A DNA stretch of 64,000 nucleotides, from contig NZ_JARVRJ010000007.1 of NCBI RefSeq assembly GCF_030209745.1, positions 1 to 64,000 on the forward strand, read 5' to 3'. Positions 34,574 to 42,155 of the stretch are shown here, piece after piece. Each line of letters begins with the position of its first letter. Positions within the stretch are counted from its first letter, which is position 1. Position numbers and translations under genes: made by a program. The notes under the pieces were generated by a model that saw only the letters and a program-made list of their open reading frames with translations, was not told where the DNA came from and searched no databases. Source of the stretch: Arthrobacter sp. fls2-241-R2A-200. Its GTDB lineage: Bacteria; Actinomycetota; Actinomycetes; Actinomycetales; Micrococcaceae.

Positions 34574-35419
34574 ATGCCTGCTTTCTATTCCGTCAAGCCT
34601 TTCGGGCAAATGCCCGGTCCGAAATTGAAAACCGGCCGCGTGAACTTCCGTAAAGTCATTTTCGCAGCAGGGGTTGTAGGCGCCGTCTTCTTCACGTCAG
34701 CTTGCTCGGCTTCCGAAGCGGCGTCCCCGACTGGCACCTCAAGTCCCTCCGGTAGTGCGTCCGCAGCTGCTGCCCCGTCAGCGACCCCGTCGGCGGTTAC
34801 TTTTCCTTACACCTTGCCCAACGGCCTTGTCGCCAAGGGCGTAGCAAACGACGGCCACGGTGATTACATCCAGACGAGCATTGCCGACACTGACCCGGCG
34901 ATGAAGTACAATCCGGCCATCACCGATGACGCAGCTAAGGCTCACTTCTCGGAGGCCGACCTCGCCGAGGCCCAGAAAGTGATCGTCCGCTTCATTGCCG
35001 AGGAGGCCATCGACTCGACCCTCAATGACGGCACCGATGTTGACGCCTGGTGGGCGGCACATTTGGATCAGATCCATCCGGGAAATATGGTCATGCTCAC
35101 AGACATGAAATCCAGCAAGGATATTCTCGCTCGTGAACGCTGGATGGCAACCAAACCCGGGTTCTCTTACGCCCATGGAGACAAGCCCCGCGTCACCCGA
35201 CGGACCATCACCCCGGTCAAGCTCGGGTTTGTCGAAAACGGACCCCTGCAGGGTGTCATGCTTGGCACAACGGCGAGCTACAGCATGGCGGTAACTTCTG
35301 GACCAGATCAGAACTCGACAGCGGAACTGACTTTCACCGCCGCTAAAGACCCTGCTGACGGTAAATGGAAAATTGCCGGTTACAACACGAACTACCACAC
35401 AGCCCAATTGCTCAAATAG
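34574..35419 (+). CDS. Putative lipoprotein (281 aa)
   Basis: The ATG at 34574 follows GGGGGA. After a basic N-region the hydrophobic segment VIFAAGVVGAVFFTSAC ends in a lipobox with Cys near residue 44. A Ser/Ala/Thr/Pro-rich linker follows, then a soluble domain (DAWWAAHLDQIHPGNMVMLT, WKIAGYNTNYHTAQLLK). It should be anchored outside the membrane. The long N-region before the signal is unusual, and a GTG at 34640 (VNFRKV...) would give a more typical start. The family is unknown. Confidence 0.65.
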   Translation: MPAFYSVKPFGQMPGPKLKTGRVNFRKVIFAAGVVGAVFFTSACSASEAASPTGTSSPSGSASAAAAPSATPSAVTFPYTLPNGLVAKGVANDGHGDYIQTSIADTDPAMKYNPAITDDAAKAHFSEADLAEAQKVIVRFIAEEAIDSTLNDGTDVDAWWAAHLDQIHPGNMVMLTDMKSSKDILARERWMATKPGFSYAHGDKPRVTRRTITPVKLGFVENGPLQGVMLGTTASYSMAVTSGPDQNSTAELTFTAAKDPADGKWKIAGYNTNYHTAQLLK

Positions 35420-35459
35420 CAGCTCGGCAAAGGTACCTGGCTCGTGAAGAGGGCCACGT

Positions 35460-35574
35460 GGCTCAACCAGCTATTGCAAGGGGTAACTCTGACGGGGAGG
35501 AGGTCCGATTTACCGTCGCGGATTTCCATCCTTCCCCAGCGTCCCATTAGCCGAAGCGTTGCTAGAGTGGCGGG
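35460..35574 (+). promoter_or_regulatory. Duplicated upstream region of SUFU copy 2, leaderless start
   Basis: About 105 nt before the GTG match the region before SUFU copy 3 (38913-39027). They share GAGGAGGTCCGATT and GAAGCGTTGCTAGAGT. The TAGAGT lies six bases before the GTG start codon in both copies. That is the distance expected from a -10 box to +1, so the mRNA probably begins at the start codon. No ribosome-binding site is present. Confidence 0.5.
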
Positions 35575-36129
35575 GTGCCCACTCGCCTTGAGCAGTTCCT
35601 CTCCCATCTCGACGGTCTGAGCGGCGGGATCGAGCCACGGTTCTTCCCGGTCGAAAAGAGTCCTCCCGGGCTGCCCGGTGTGATTGCAATCGTCTACGAC
35701 GGCCTTCCCGAGCGCGGGATGATGACCGGCTTCACCTACGGCATCAGCCTCGCCAACCACCCCCTTTGGCGCTTCGGCAGACCCGAGCTCTGTATCAGCG
35801 TGAGGTCCGACGATGTTCGCTGGCCGCTTGCCCTCGCGGACATCGGAGAAGGCCAACGGGGAAACCCGTTCCACTACGGCGATACGATCAACTTCGGCGA
35901 GAGGATCGCTCCTGACTCCGACATGACCGCCTTCGTCGTCTTCGCCCCCTCCGTCCTTGACCGTGAGGACTACACCGGCATCAACATCGGCGAGACTCTG
36001 CCAATCAACCTCTGTGGTCTCTACCCGATCCATGAGGCCGAACGCCGCTACATCCAGGATCACGGATTCGACGCCTTTTGGGAGCTCGACTGGGACCCCT
36101 ACGACGTCAGACGGTCCTCCGCCGTCTGA
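35575..36129 (+). CDS. SUFU-domain protein, copy 2
   Basis: The 184-residue protein matches the bacterial suppressor-of-fused domain, with TRLEQFLSHLDGLSGG, TGFTYGISLANHPLWRFGRP, ELCISVRSDDVRWPLALA, and the late LCGLYPIHEAERRYIQDHG. In bacteria this domain is predicted from genomic context to be an immunity protein against polymorphic toxins. No toxin gene is in the window. The GTG start is supported by the leaderless promoter shared with copy 3. A palindromic repeat starts 10 nt after the stop. Confidence 0.8.
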   Translation: MPTRLEQFLSHLDGLSGGIEPRFFPVEKSPPGLPGVIAIVYDGLPERGMMTGFTYGISLANHPLWRFGRPELCISVRSDDVRWPLALADIGEGQRGNPFHYGDTINFGERIAPDSDMTAFVVFAPSVLDREDYTGINIGETLPINLCGLYPIHEAERRYIQDHGFDAFWELDWDPYDVRRSSAV

Positions 36130-36138
36130 GCGGACATC

Positions 36139-36165
36139 GTCCGCTCAGGGATCCCTATTTCGGAC
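36139..36165 (+). repeat. GGATCC-type palindromic repeat after SUFU copy 2
   Basis: GTCCGCTCAGGGATCC then CTATTTCGGAC has matching GTCCG and CGGAC ends. The run AGGGATCCCTATT and the following CGGACGCGGG are shared with the minus-strand copy at 40216-40241. It overlaps the stop codon of the small minus-strand frame at 36145. Confidence 0.7.
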
Positions 36166-36309
36166 GCGGGCCGTCCGATAGTCCACGGGCTTAGGGGGAA
36201 CATCCCCGGGGGTCCTACTGCTTGTCCGCTTCCGATTCGGCTTCGGTTTTTCCAAGATCCCGGCGAAGCGTTGCCGGTCAAGGAAGATGGTGATCCAACC
36301 GATCGCCAT
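36145..36309 (-). pseudogene. Truncated third copy of the membrane-protein family
   Basis: The 54-codon frame has a membrane helix (MAIGWITIFL) followed by LDRQRFAGILEKPK, which matches LDRQRFAEILEATK in the 36498-36935 protein. The N-terminal three-quarters of that family is absent. The frame ends within the palindromic repeat. It is probably a recombination remnant. Confidence 0.45.
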
Positions 36310-36497
36310 GAATAGAAGCGATGCGAGGGTCTCCCTTTTTCATACAAGCAAATCGGGGCCTAGTTGGCGTGGGGCCAGGTGTGGTCGCCGGCGAGGTTGA
36401 TGTGGTCTAGGCCTAGGGTTTTATCGACGCATACCGGTGTCGCCGTAGGCATGATCCCTCGAATAGGGGATGACAGTTGGTTGAGCTAACCGGCGGA

Positions 36498-36935
36498 TTA
36501 TGCGGCCTTATTCCGGTCCACGCGCTCTGGCCTCTCTGCTCGGAGGGCCGCCTCTGCCTTGGTTGCCTCCAGGATTTCAGCGAAACGCTGCCGGTCGAGG
36601 TACGGCGCACCGCCCAAGCGAATGACGCGACCCATGTAGGGGTCCAGTTGCATGAGCTTCTTCTCGCCGTAAAGAAGTGTCGTGTACCCGGCCCTTCGTT
36701 CGGCCATTTCACGGCGGGCTCGCCGAAAAAGCGCAACGCCAAATAGGGGGGAATTGAGGAGAGCAAGCCCTAAGAGAGCATGAACTACCCAGTTCTCGGG
36801 GACTCTAATCTCGTTGAGGATCCATATGACGCCGACTACAGCGATCCCTGACGCTGCGAAAAGATATTGCCAGCGCAACAAGGCGTAAGCGGTCGGGCCT
36901 TCTAGGAGAGGCCCCTTAGCCGAACTGTCTACCAC
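36498..36935 (-). CDS. Membrane protein, module A large subunit (145 aa)
   Basis: It has two membrane helices (YLFAASGIAVVGVIWIL, WVVHALLGLALLNSPLFGVALF), then a soluble part with RRAGYTTLLYGEKKLMQLDP and YLDRQRFAEILEATKAEA. The protein at 37561-37971 shares this C-terminal half (RQAGYTTLRLGDKDLLQRDP). The GTG start overlaps the TAG stop of a preceding small frame (ACGTGGTAG), exactly as in the second module. The function is unknown. Confidence 0.7.
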   Translation of the reverse strand: MVDSSAKGPLLEGPTAYALLRWQYLFAASGIAVVGVIWILNEIRVPENWVVHALLGLALLNSPLFGVALFRRARREMAERRAGYTTLLYGEKKLMQLDPYMGRVIRLGGAPYLDRQRFAEILEATKAEAALRAERPERVDRNKAA

Positions 36936-37054
36936 GTTGATGCTCCATATCCCGCATTAAGTAGATCCGCCGGAAGCGTCGAAATTCCGGCGTCCAGTTC
37001 CATTTTCATAATCGCACGTCCAAAACCGTATGACGTGTAGCCGACAACCGTCAG
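36929..37054 (-). CDS. Small coupled ORF, module A (about 41 aa)
   Basis: TVVGYTSYGFGRAIMKMELD and the ending STLPADLLNAGYGASTW align with the 55-residue ORF of module B (37965-38132), which ends QLPADLLPFGYGVGTW. Both stop inside the start of the larger membrane gene. No ATG or GTG is found at the expected N-terminus; a CTG at 37054 overlapping the previous stop is the only candidate. It may be a decayed copy. Confidence 0.45.
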   Translation of the reverse strand: MTVVGYTSYGFGRAIMKMELDAGISTLPADLLNAGYGASTW

Positions 37055-37389
37055 GGTCGCGTTAGTTGAACACTCTTTTCATACGAAGGATTATCCACGA
37101 GGGCGGACGCCACATGGACGACTGCATCGTGGCGACCCAAGGCCGCCCGGCCGGCGGAGTGAACGATTACGGGCAGCAAGCTGCAATGTGCCAATTGATC
37201 GATTCCTAACCCAGAGCCGAACGCGTCGACTATGTCCGTAAGCCGGCGGACCCCCTCACGCTCGTGCCCGGTGGGGGATTCCCTTACGTACATTGAGAAT
37301 GACAAGTCGACTGCTGCGGGACACGACGGCGCCGAGCAAAACCTGATGAAAAACGGAGCCGCGAGGACGCCAACGCCACGCAAAAACAC
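37051..37389 (-). CDS. Hypothetical secreted or lipid-anchored protein
   Basis: The frame gives a hydrophobic start (VFLRGVGVLAAPFFIRFCSA) and then GHEREGVRRLTDIVDAFGSG and VIVHSAGRAALGRHDAVVHV, which look protein-like. The GTG at 37389 is a guess; the frame is open to 37476. Its stop overlaps the beginning of the small module A ORF. The stretch coding for GVRRLTD also resembles the CCGGCTTACGGAC half of the palindromic repeat, so part of it could be non-coding. Confidence 0.35.
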   Translation of the reverse strand: MFLRGVGVLAAPFFIRFCSAPSCPAAVDLSFSMYVRESPTGHEREGVRRLTDIVDAFGSGLGIDQLAHCSLLPVIVHSAGRAALGRHDAVVHVASALVDNPSYEKSVQLTRP

Positions 37390-37560
37390 GGCTTTAGCCT
37401 GCGCGGGCTCCGCTTTCTCAAGCGATCCCTGATGAGGGTGATGATCGACGGCAGTGGTGTTTGCTTTGGAAGCCAATATCGCTTGCGTTCAGACGCCCAC
37501 CGACGGAAAGAAGTGACGGGCGGCCGCACAAGATGCTGTCATGTTAAGCGGAGTTGCTGT

Positions 37561-37971
37561 CTACTGGCGAACCTCTGTGTGGGCCGCCTTAGCCTTGGTT
37601 GCTTTCAGAATCTCAGCAAAACGTTGCGGGTCAATATAGGGTGAGCCGGCCAAGCGGATGATGTGGCCCATATAGGGATCTCGTTGTAGCAAATCTTTGT
37701 CACCGAGGCGGAGAGTCGTATAGCCAGCTTGCCGTTCCACCTTTTCGCGCTTGGGAACGCTACCGATAAGAACGATAACCGGCAGCCCAGTGACCCCGAA
37801 ACAAAACAGCAGAAAAGTCGTAAACCACGACTGTGGGACACCGGACACGCTGCAGACAAAGGTTATTGCAAGCACTATGAGGGTCGCCGTTGTACATCGG
37901 TTCCGCCACTTCTGAAGCTGGTGTGCGGTTACGCCTGGCACGAGCTGACGCTCGGGATTGTTGGTTACCAA
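37561..37971 (-). CDS. Membrane protein, module B large subunit (136 aa)
   Basis: A paralogue of the 36498-36935 protein. It has two helices (CTTATLIVLAITFVCSVSGV, WFTTFLLFCFGVTGLPVIVLI) and the shared tail with DPYMGHIIRLAGSPYIDPQR and FAEILKATKAKAA. The TTG start overlaps the stop of the 55-residue ORF (TTGGTAA), which supports this unusual start. The two proteins agree best in the soluble tail and poorly in the helices. Confidence 0.7.
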   Translation of the reverse strand: MVTNNPERQLVPGVTAHQLQKWRNRCTTATLIVLAITFVCSVSGVPQSWFTTFLLFCFGVTGLPVIVLIGSVPKREKVERQAGYTTLRLGDKDLLQRDPYMGHIIRLAGSPYIDPQRFAEILKATKAKAAHTEVRQ

Positions 37972-38132
37972 GTACCTACTCCGTATCCGAACGGGAGGAG
38001 GTCCGCTGGCAGCTGTCCCACGGGCAGCCTAGTAACCGGTTCCTCGCCGACTGACGTTTTGTCTAGCATTTTTTTCACCGCAAGGCCATAACCGAACGAA
38101 GCAAAGCCAACGCCGGTCATAACGATTCCCAT
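37965..38132 (-). CDS. Small coupled membrane ORF, module B (55 aa)
   Basis: The ATG at 38132 opens MGIVMTGVGFASFGYGLAVK, a single membrane helix, then a polar tail ending LPADLLPFGYGVGTW. It is too short for ordinary gene finders. Its homologue precedes the module A gene in the same overlapping arrangement. Conservation of both sequence and overlap in two modules is good evidence that it is translated. Confidence 0.65.
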   Translation of the reverse strand: MGIVMTGVGFASFGYGLAVKKMLDKTSVGEEPVTRLPVGQLPADLLPFGYGVGTW

Positions 38133-38158
38133 GCTGCATTGCTGGGAGCCCCAGCCCG

Positions 38159-38187
38159 AGCCCCTTCCTGAGCTTCTGGAAGGGGCT
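38159..38187. terminator. Perfect 10-bp hairpin
   Basis: AGCCCCTTCC and GGAAGGGGCT pair perfectly across a 9-nt loop. It lies 27 nt upstream of the module B small ORF and probably ends a transcript from either side. No T run follows. The rest of 38188-38440 holds no supported gene. A weak match to the palindromic repeat lies near 38305-38330. Confidence 0.55.
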
Positions 38188-38440
38188 GGAGTGAGTCATC
38201 GCGCCAGTGTGTCACGACGCTGGGATGTTGGCGGTAGTCAGTCACCAGCTGAGACTACCCAACGAACGCATCCGTGAGAGCACCTCGGTGGACAAGTACG
38301 CCTGCGTCGGAGGAGGGATCCTTCCGGGCGCTGGGGTGAAGAAGTCCAGTTCGCCATCTGTGATGAGCAGGACCCTAGAATAAGGGCGCAGCACTATGAG
38401 ACATTCGCCGACGGACGATCGTAAAGAGGAGCGATATTTG

Positions 38441-38857
38441 GTGGCAGACTCTTACGTCCCCAACACGCTGTTGTCGAGGCTGGTGGGGAACAGAATGTAC
38501 TCCATCGAGTTCGTCCTGAACGACTACGTGCAGCTCCGTTTCGACGGAGACCCTGATGCCTGCGGCCCGATCGTCCTGAACAGTTATGTATGGCCAGTTG
38601 CCGAGTCAGCCGGTCGTTCATGGCGTGAACCGGAGCTAGGCTACGCGGATGCGTTGCGTCGGCTCACTCCGGGAACGGTGATCTCCACCAGCGAGGCAAC
38701 AGGTACAGGTATCCGCATTGAGCTTGATACCGGCACGGTCCTGATTCACCCTGCTCAAGAGGAGGTCCACATCGAGATCGCAGAACTCAGAGGCTTCAGT
38801 GATCTTTCATGGATGGTTTGGCGCCCGGGTGAGGAAAGCTTTGAGGACTTGATCTAA
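38441..38857 (+). CDS. Hypothetical protein, immunity-like (138 aa)
   Basis: GAGGAG at 38426-38431 best serves the GTG at 38441 (or the TTG just before it), although the frame is open from 38396. The protein is beta-rich and acidic (MYSIEFVLNDYVQLRFDGDP, IRIELDTGTVLIHPAQEEVH, WMVWRPGEESFEDLI). Its size and composition fit the small immunity proteins of polymorphic-toxin systems, but no family motif is recognised. A palindromic repeat lies 32 nt past the stop. Confidence 0.6.
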   Translation: MADSYVPNTLLSRLVGNRMYSIEFVLNDYVQLRFDGDPDACGPIVLNSYVWPVAESAGRSWREPELGYADALRRLTPGTVISTSEATGTGIRIELDTGTVLIHPAQEEVHIEIAELRGFSDLSWMVWRPGEESFEDLI

Positions 38858-38888
38858 CTGCCCCCTAGTCAGCGGCCAGAGACTGCCT

Positions 38889-38914
38889 GTCCGGTGAAGG
38901 ATCCCTGACCGTGC
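38889..38914 (+). repeat. GGATCC-type palindromic repeat after the 138-aa gene
   Basis: GTCCGGTGAAGGATCC followed by CTGACCGTGC is close to consensus. It lies between the 138-aa gene and the duplicated upstream region of SUFU copy 3. Confidence 0.7.
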
Positions 38915-39027
38915 ATGCGTTGATAGCGCGAGGAGGTGATTCTGGCGGCGAGGAGGTCCGATTGACCGACGAGGATTCCCGTCCGTCTCCCGTGTCTCAT
39001 AAGTCGAAGCGTTGCTAGAGTAGCGGG

Positions 39028-39582
39028 GTGCCCACCCGCCTTGAGCAGTTCCTCTCCCATCTCGACGACCTCAGCGGCGGGATCGAGCCACGGTTCTTCC
39101 CGGTCGAAAAGAGTCATCCCGGGCTGCCCGGTGTGACTGCGATCGTCTACGACAACCTTCCCGAGCGCGGGATGATCACCGGCTTCACCTACGGCATCAG
39201 CCTAGCCAACAACCCCCTCTGGCGCTTCGGCAAGCCTGAGCTCTGTATCAGCGTGAAGTCCGACGACGTCCGCTGGCCGCTTGCCCTCGCGCACATCGGA
39301 GAGGGCCAACGGGGAAACCCGTTCCAAATCGGCGACACAATCAACGTCGGCGAGAGGATCGCTCCTGACTCCGACATGACCGCATTCGTCATCTTCGCCC
39401 CCGCCGTCCTTGACCGTGAGGACTACACCGGCATCAACATCGGCGAGACTCTGCCAATCAACCTCAGTGGTCTCTACCCCATCCATGAGGCCGAGCGCCG
39501 CTACATACAGGATCACGGAATCGGGGCCTTCTGGGACCTCGACTGGGACCCCTACGACGTCAGTCGGCCCTCCGTCGTCTGA
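39028..39582 (+). CDS. SUFU-domain protein, copy 3
   Basis: This 184-residue protein has the same organisation as copy 2. From residue 38 it is nearly identical to truncated copy 1 (shared ANNPLWRFGKP, NPFQIGDTIN, GAFWDLDWDPYDVSRPSVV). The GTG start follows TAGAGT by six bases, again suggesting a leaderless mRNA. As for copy 2, an immunity role is inferred from the domain. Copies 1 and 3 are the most recent duplicates. Confidence 0.8.
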   Translation: MPTRLEQFLSHLDDLSGGIEPRFFPVEKSHPGLPGVTAIVYDNLPERGMITGFTYGISLANNPLWRFGKPELCISVKSDDVRWPLALAHIGEGQRGNPFQIGDTINVGERIAPDSDMTAFVIFAPAVLDREDYTGINIGETLPINLSGLYPIHEAERRYIQDHGIGAFWDLDWDPYDVSRPSVV

Positions 39583-39591
39583 GCGGGCCTG

Positions 39592-39617
39592 GTCCGGTGG
39601 AGGATCCTTTACCGGCC
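39592..39617 (+). repeat. GGATCC-type palindromic repeat after SUFU copy 3
   Basis: GTCCGGTGGAGGATCC followed by TTTACCGGCC. As RNA the core folds completely when G-U pairs are allowed. It lies 10 nt after the stop, the same distance as for copy 2. Confidence 0.75.
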
Positions 39618-39628
39618 CCTTCGCCCGG

Positions 39629-39871
39629 TCATGACAAAGAAAATTGAATCCCGAGCACTGCGAAGAATATGCCCATGAGCATGTACATGAATCCCATGCC
39701 CTTAATCGACGAGACGTCAGCGAATGTAAAACCCCCAGGTCTGATTCCTCGGCTCTCCCTGTAGATCCTCGACCATGTACTTGCGGTTCCATTGATATCT
39801 CGAAAGACATGCAGCCCAAACAGGAACAAGAACAGACCAGCTACACTCACGCCGATGGCAACCCCGTTCAC
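39629..39871 (-). CDS. Small membrane protein (80 aa)
   Basis: There are hydrophobic helices at each end (VAIGVSVAGLFLFLFGLHVF, GFMYMLMGIFFAVLGIQFSL) with a polar middle. GTG at 39871 has no strong ribosome site. It is convergent with SUFU copy 3, with a palindromic repeat between them. The family is unknown. Confidence 0.55.
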   Translation of the reverse strand: MNGVAIGVSVAGLFLFLFGLHVFRDINGTASTWSRIYRESRGIRPGGFTFADVSSIKGMGFMYMLMGIFFAVLGIQFSLS

Positions 39872-40215
39872 TCTGGTTATGACGCCGAGAAGAAAAGTGC
39901 CCAGGAAAAGCGCGATGAAGCACCGGTGGAAGGTTCTGGCTGGTTGAGGTAATTCGGTAAATAGCCGCTTGATCCCCCGGAGAGTTTTAATGACGCACCT
40001 TCCACAGATTGGTCGTACCTAAGGAGTCTTGAGACACCTGGTCTGTCACCGACCATACATTGCACCCGTAGGCGGAGTCCGTGAAGCGTTCGCTCAAGGA
40101 TCACGGTGGCACCAGGACGAAAGCCTGACCCACAACCCCGCGTCCGGGCGAACTGCCGAAGCACCGTGCGGCCCGAGCAACGCCCGTAAGTCGGTGGTTT
40201 AGCAGAGGTCCCCGC

Positions 40216-40241
40216 GTCCGAATAGGGATCCTCAACCGGAC
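40216..40241 (-). repeat. GGATCC-type palindromic repeat, minus-strand copy
   Basis: On the minus strand: GTCCGGTTGAGGATCC then CTATTCGGAC, with perfect GTCCG/CGGAC ends. It lies in the 780-nt interval 39872-40653, where I find no gene. A partial further copy (CCGACTTACGGGCG on the minus strand) lies near 40185-40200. Confidence 0.7.
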
Positions 40242-40653
40242 TCTTGGGACGTCCGTTTAGTCACCGGGCGCAAGTTGAGAGGTGGCCACCTTCGATGACA
40301 ACGTCGGCGCGCAAAGGTTGAATGAGCGTTTGGCGCAATCGATCGGTGGGAACATTCAGCGTGTTCCCCTCAGTCGGTTCCGGCCGTCCGATTTAGGGTT
40401 CGCTCGAGGCGAGCATCACCGGACCTGGATGATCGCCCGTCACCTGGAAACTGAATGACGGCCATGCGAGACAGTTTCTGCTCGTGCGTCCGCAAAGCGG
40501 TCCGGTGACGGGAAGCTTTCAAACTGGCGTCCAGTGTGGATTCTTAGATCCGCCGCCCGGACGGGGGCGGAGATAGGCCTTGGGCTTCGTCCAGAAATGG
40601 GAGGGCCACAATCGGCATAAAGTATTCCGACAAAGACGAAGTGGAGGTGGACG

Positions 40654-41046
40654 TTGAACCTTAACCAGTGGCATGACATGCGCACTCTATCCGAGGACGT
40701 TCTCGCCAGGGCAGTTGAAGATTGGGTCACCCCTTCCGAAGTGGTCTCCGTATGTCACCGTCGAGGCCTCCTCGTACCAGGTGACATCGGGAGGTCGACG
40801 CATCGGCCGTGGGACTGCACCCCCGGGGAGGCTATCGTCCGCATTGCGACTAAATGGGCTTCCTTTCCCGATCCCTCCCGACTGAGACCCGGGGACATAG
40901 TGTGGCTCGACGCGACACCGCAGGGCGAGCGGATTGGGGAGGCGGTTCTGCTTCGTGAACGTCCCGCCTGGCTGGAGGCAACAAATGCTTCAGACCGAGA
41001 CCGCCGCAACACGGGAATGGTGCACGATGATGGGGCTTTGAACTAA
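40654..41046 (+). CDS. Hypothetical protein (130 aa)
   Basis: The TTG start has GGAGG six bases upstream. The soluble product contains RTLSEDVLARAVEDWVTPSE and LRPGDIVWLDATPQGERIGE, with a Trp-rich C-terminal region. The family is unrecognised. It stands alone between two gene-free gaps, as other island genes do. An inverted repeat, CGGCAAGGA...TCCTTGCCG, follows near 41067-41106. Confidence 0.5.
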   Translation: MNLNQWHDMRTLSEDVLARAVEDWVTPSEVVSVCHRRGLLVPGDIGRSTHRPWDCTPGEAIVRIATKWASFPDPSRLRPGDIVWLDATPQGERIGEAVLLRERPAWLEATNASDRDRRNTGMVHDDGALN

Positions 41047-41177
41047 CCCGGCCAAGGAAAGCAACGCCGGCAAGGACCTACCCGCTGCGGGGATGGAAAC
41101 CCCCACGTCGACAACACGATCCTTGCCGCGAGGGCCCCCAACCCATGGAGTATCGATCGGTGTGAGTTGATGGTCTT

Positions 41178-41783
41178 ATGTTAGAAAATTTCAGCACGCA
41201 TTTCGCTGTAACCAGCGGCACCCCTGGTGCGCCAGCTGCCGGGACAGGCGATGTGTCCGGTTTGTTTGCCCGCTACGGGGGGTGCACCTTCAATGGTGGA
41301 CTTTATAGGGTCCACTCCGAAGAGACCTCAAAGAGGGCGGCCGTGATGCTCGCCGAAGCCTACCCGGAGTTCAGGTTCCCCTTCGTCCCTTTCGGATTCG
41401 ACTGACTTGGCCGCCAGTTCATTCTTGACCTCAGAACCAAGGAGCCCGACCCCGAGATTCTGCTGCTGGAACCTGGGACAGGATATGCGTTGGAGATCCC
41501 AAGACGGTTCTCCACTTACCACGACGACGAACTTGTCCGCGACCCCGAGCCAAGCCTGCTTCCAAGTTTCTTCAACAAGTGGCGACTGGAGAATCCCGCC
41601 GACCTCGCCTTTGATGAATGCGTCGGCTATAAAGTGCCACTATTTCTAGGCGGCGATGATGAGCTTCACAACCTTGAACTCAGCGATATGGAGGTCTACT
41701 GGAGCCTGATGGGACAGCTTCGCTTAGCAACGCAGCACCTCGAGCCCGGCACTCACATCAACGCAGTCGAAATCGGGGATTAG
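41178..41783 (+). pseudogene. GAD-like/Tdi1-type immunity protein interrupted by TGA
   Basis: A single frame of 201 codons matches the T6SS immunity Tdi1/GAD-like family: FARYGGCTFNGGLYRVHSEE, GRQFILDLRTKEPDPEILLL, EPGTGYALEIPRRF, then CVGYKVPLFLGGDDELHNLE and LSDMEVYWSLMGQLR. At 41403-41405 a TGA stands where relatives have Trp in FGFDWLGRQF. The frame is otherwise intact on both sides, so the change is one base, TGG to TGA. It is a recent nonsense mutation, a sequencing error, or read through. Confidence 0.75.
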
Positions 41784-42044
41784 CTTTGGCTCAGACCTCT
41801 TACGGTTCCTCTCGTCGTTGGAGCCGTAAGCTTGTCTGCCGGCCGCGAGTAAGTACTTCACTGTCGAAGGCCCTCTAGTTGTAGGGGCCAACTGCTTGGA
41901 CTGTCGCGGCTGATCGCCAATTACGACATAAAGCAATTCTTCTCCGTCGTGACTGGGTGCGGTCGAAGCCTGTTGGTGGTTTGTAACCGTCTGGTCCTGC
42001 CGCCCGGAGTATCCCAGCCTCTTGAAACCACGGAAAATTCCTGA

Positions 42045-42074
42045 GTGTCCGGTGAAGGATCCCTCAGCGGACAC
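42045..42074 (+). repeat. GGATCC-type palindromic repeat, longest copy
   Basis: GTGTCCGGTGAAGGATCC followed by CTCAGCGGACAC. The outer arms, GTGTCCG and CGGACAC, are perfect, and the 30 bp agree with their own reverse complement at 26 positions. It lies between the Tdi1-like gene and the gene at 42156. Nothing else is seen in 41784-42155. Confidence 0.8.
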
Positions 42075-42155
42075 CCAAAACTCTTGGCAAGGAAGAAGCC
42101 TGGGCCACAATTACTTCAGGTTCACACGTACGACATTCGCGAGCGGAAGAGGCCA

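Noticed and set aside
34423-34653. A 76-aa open frame between the membrane-anchored protein and the lipoprotein
   Set aside because: It overlaps the lipoprotein start in another frame, has no ribosome-binding site and no protein-like composition.
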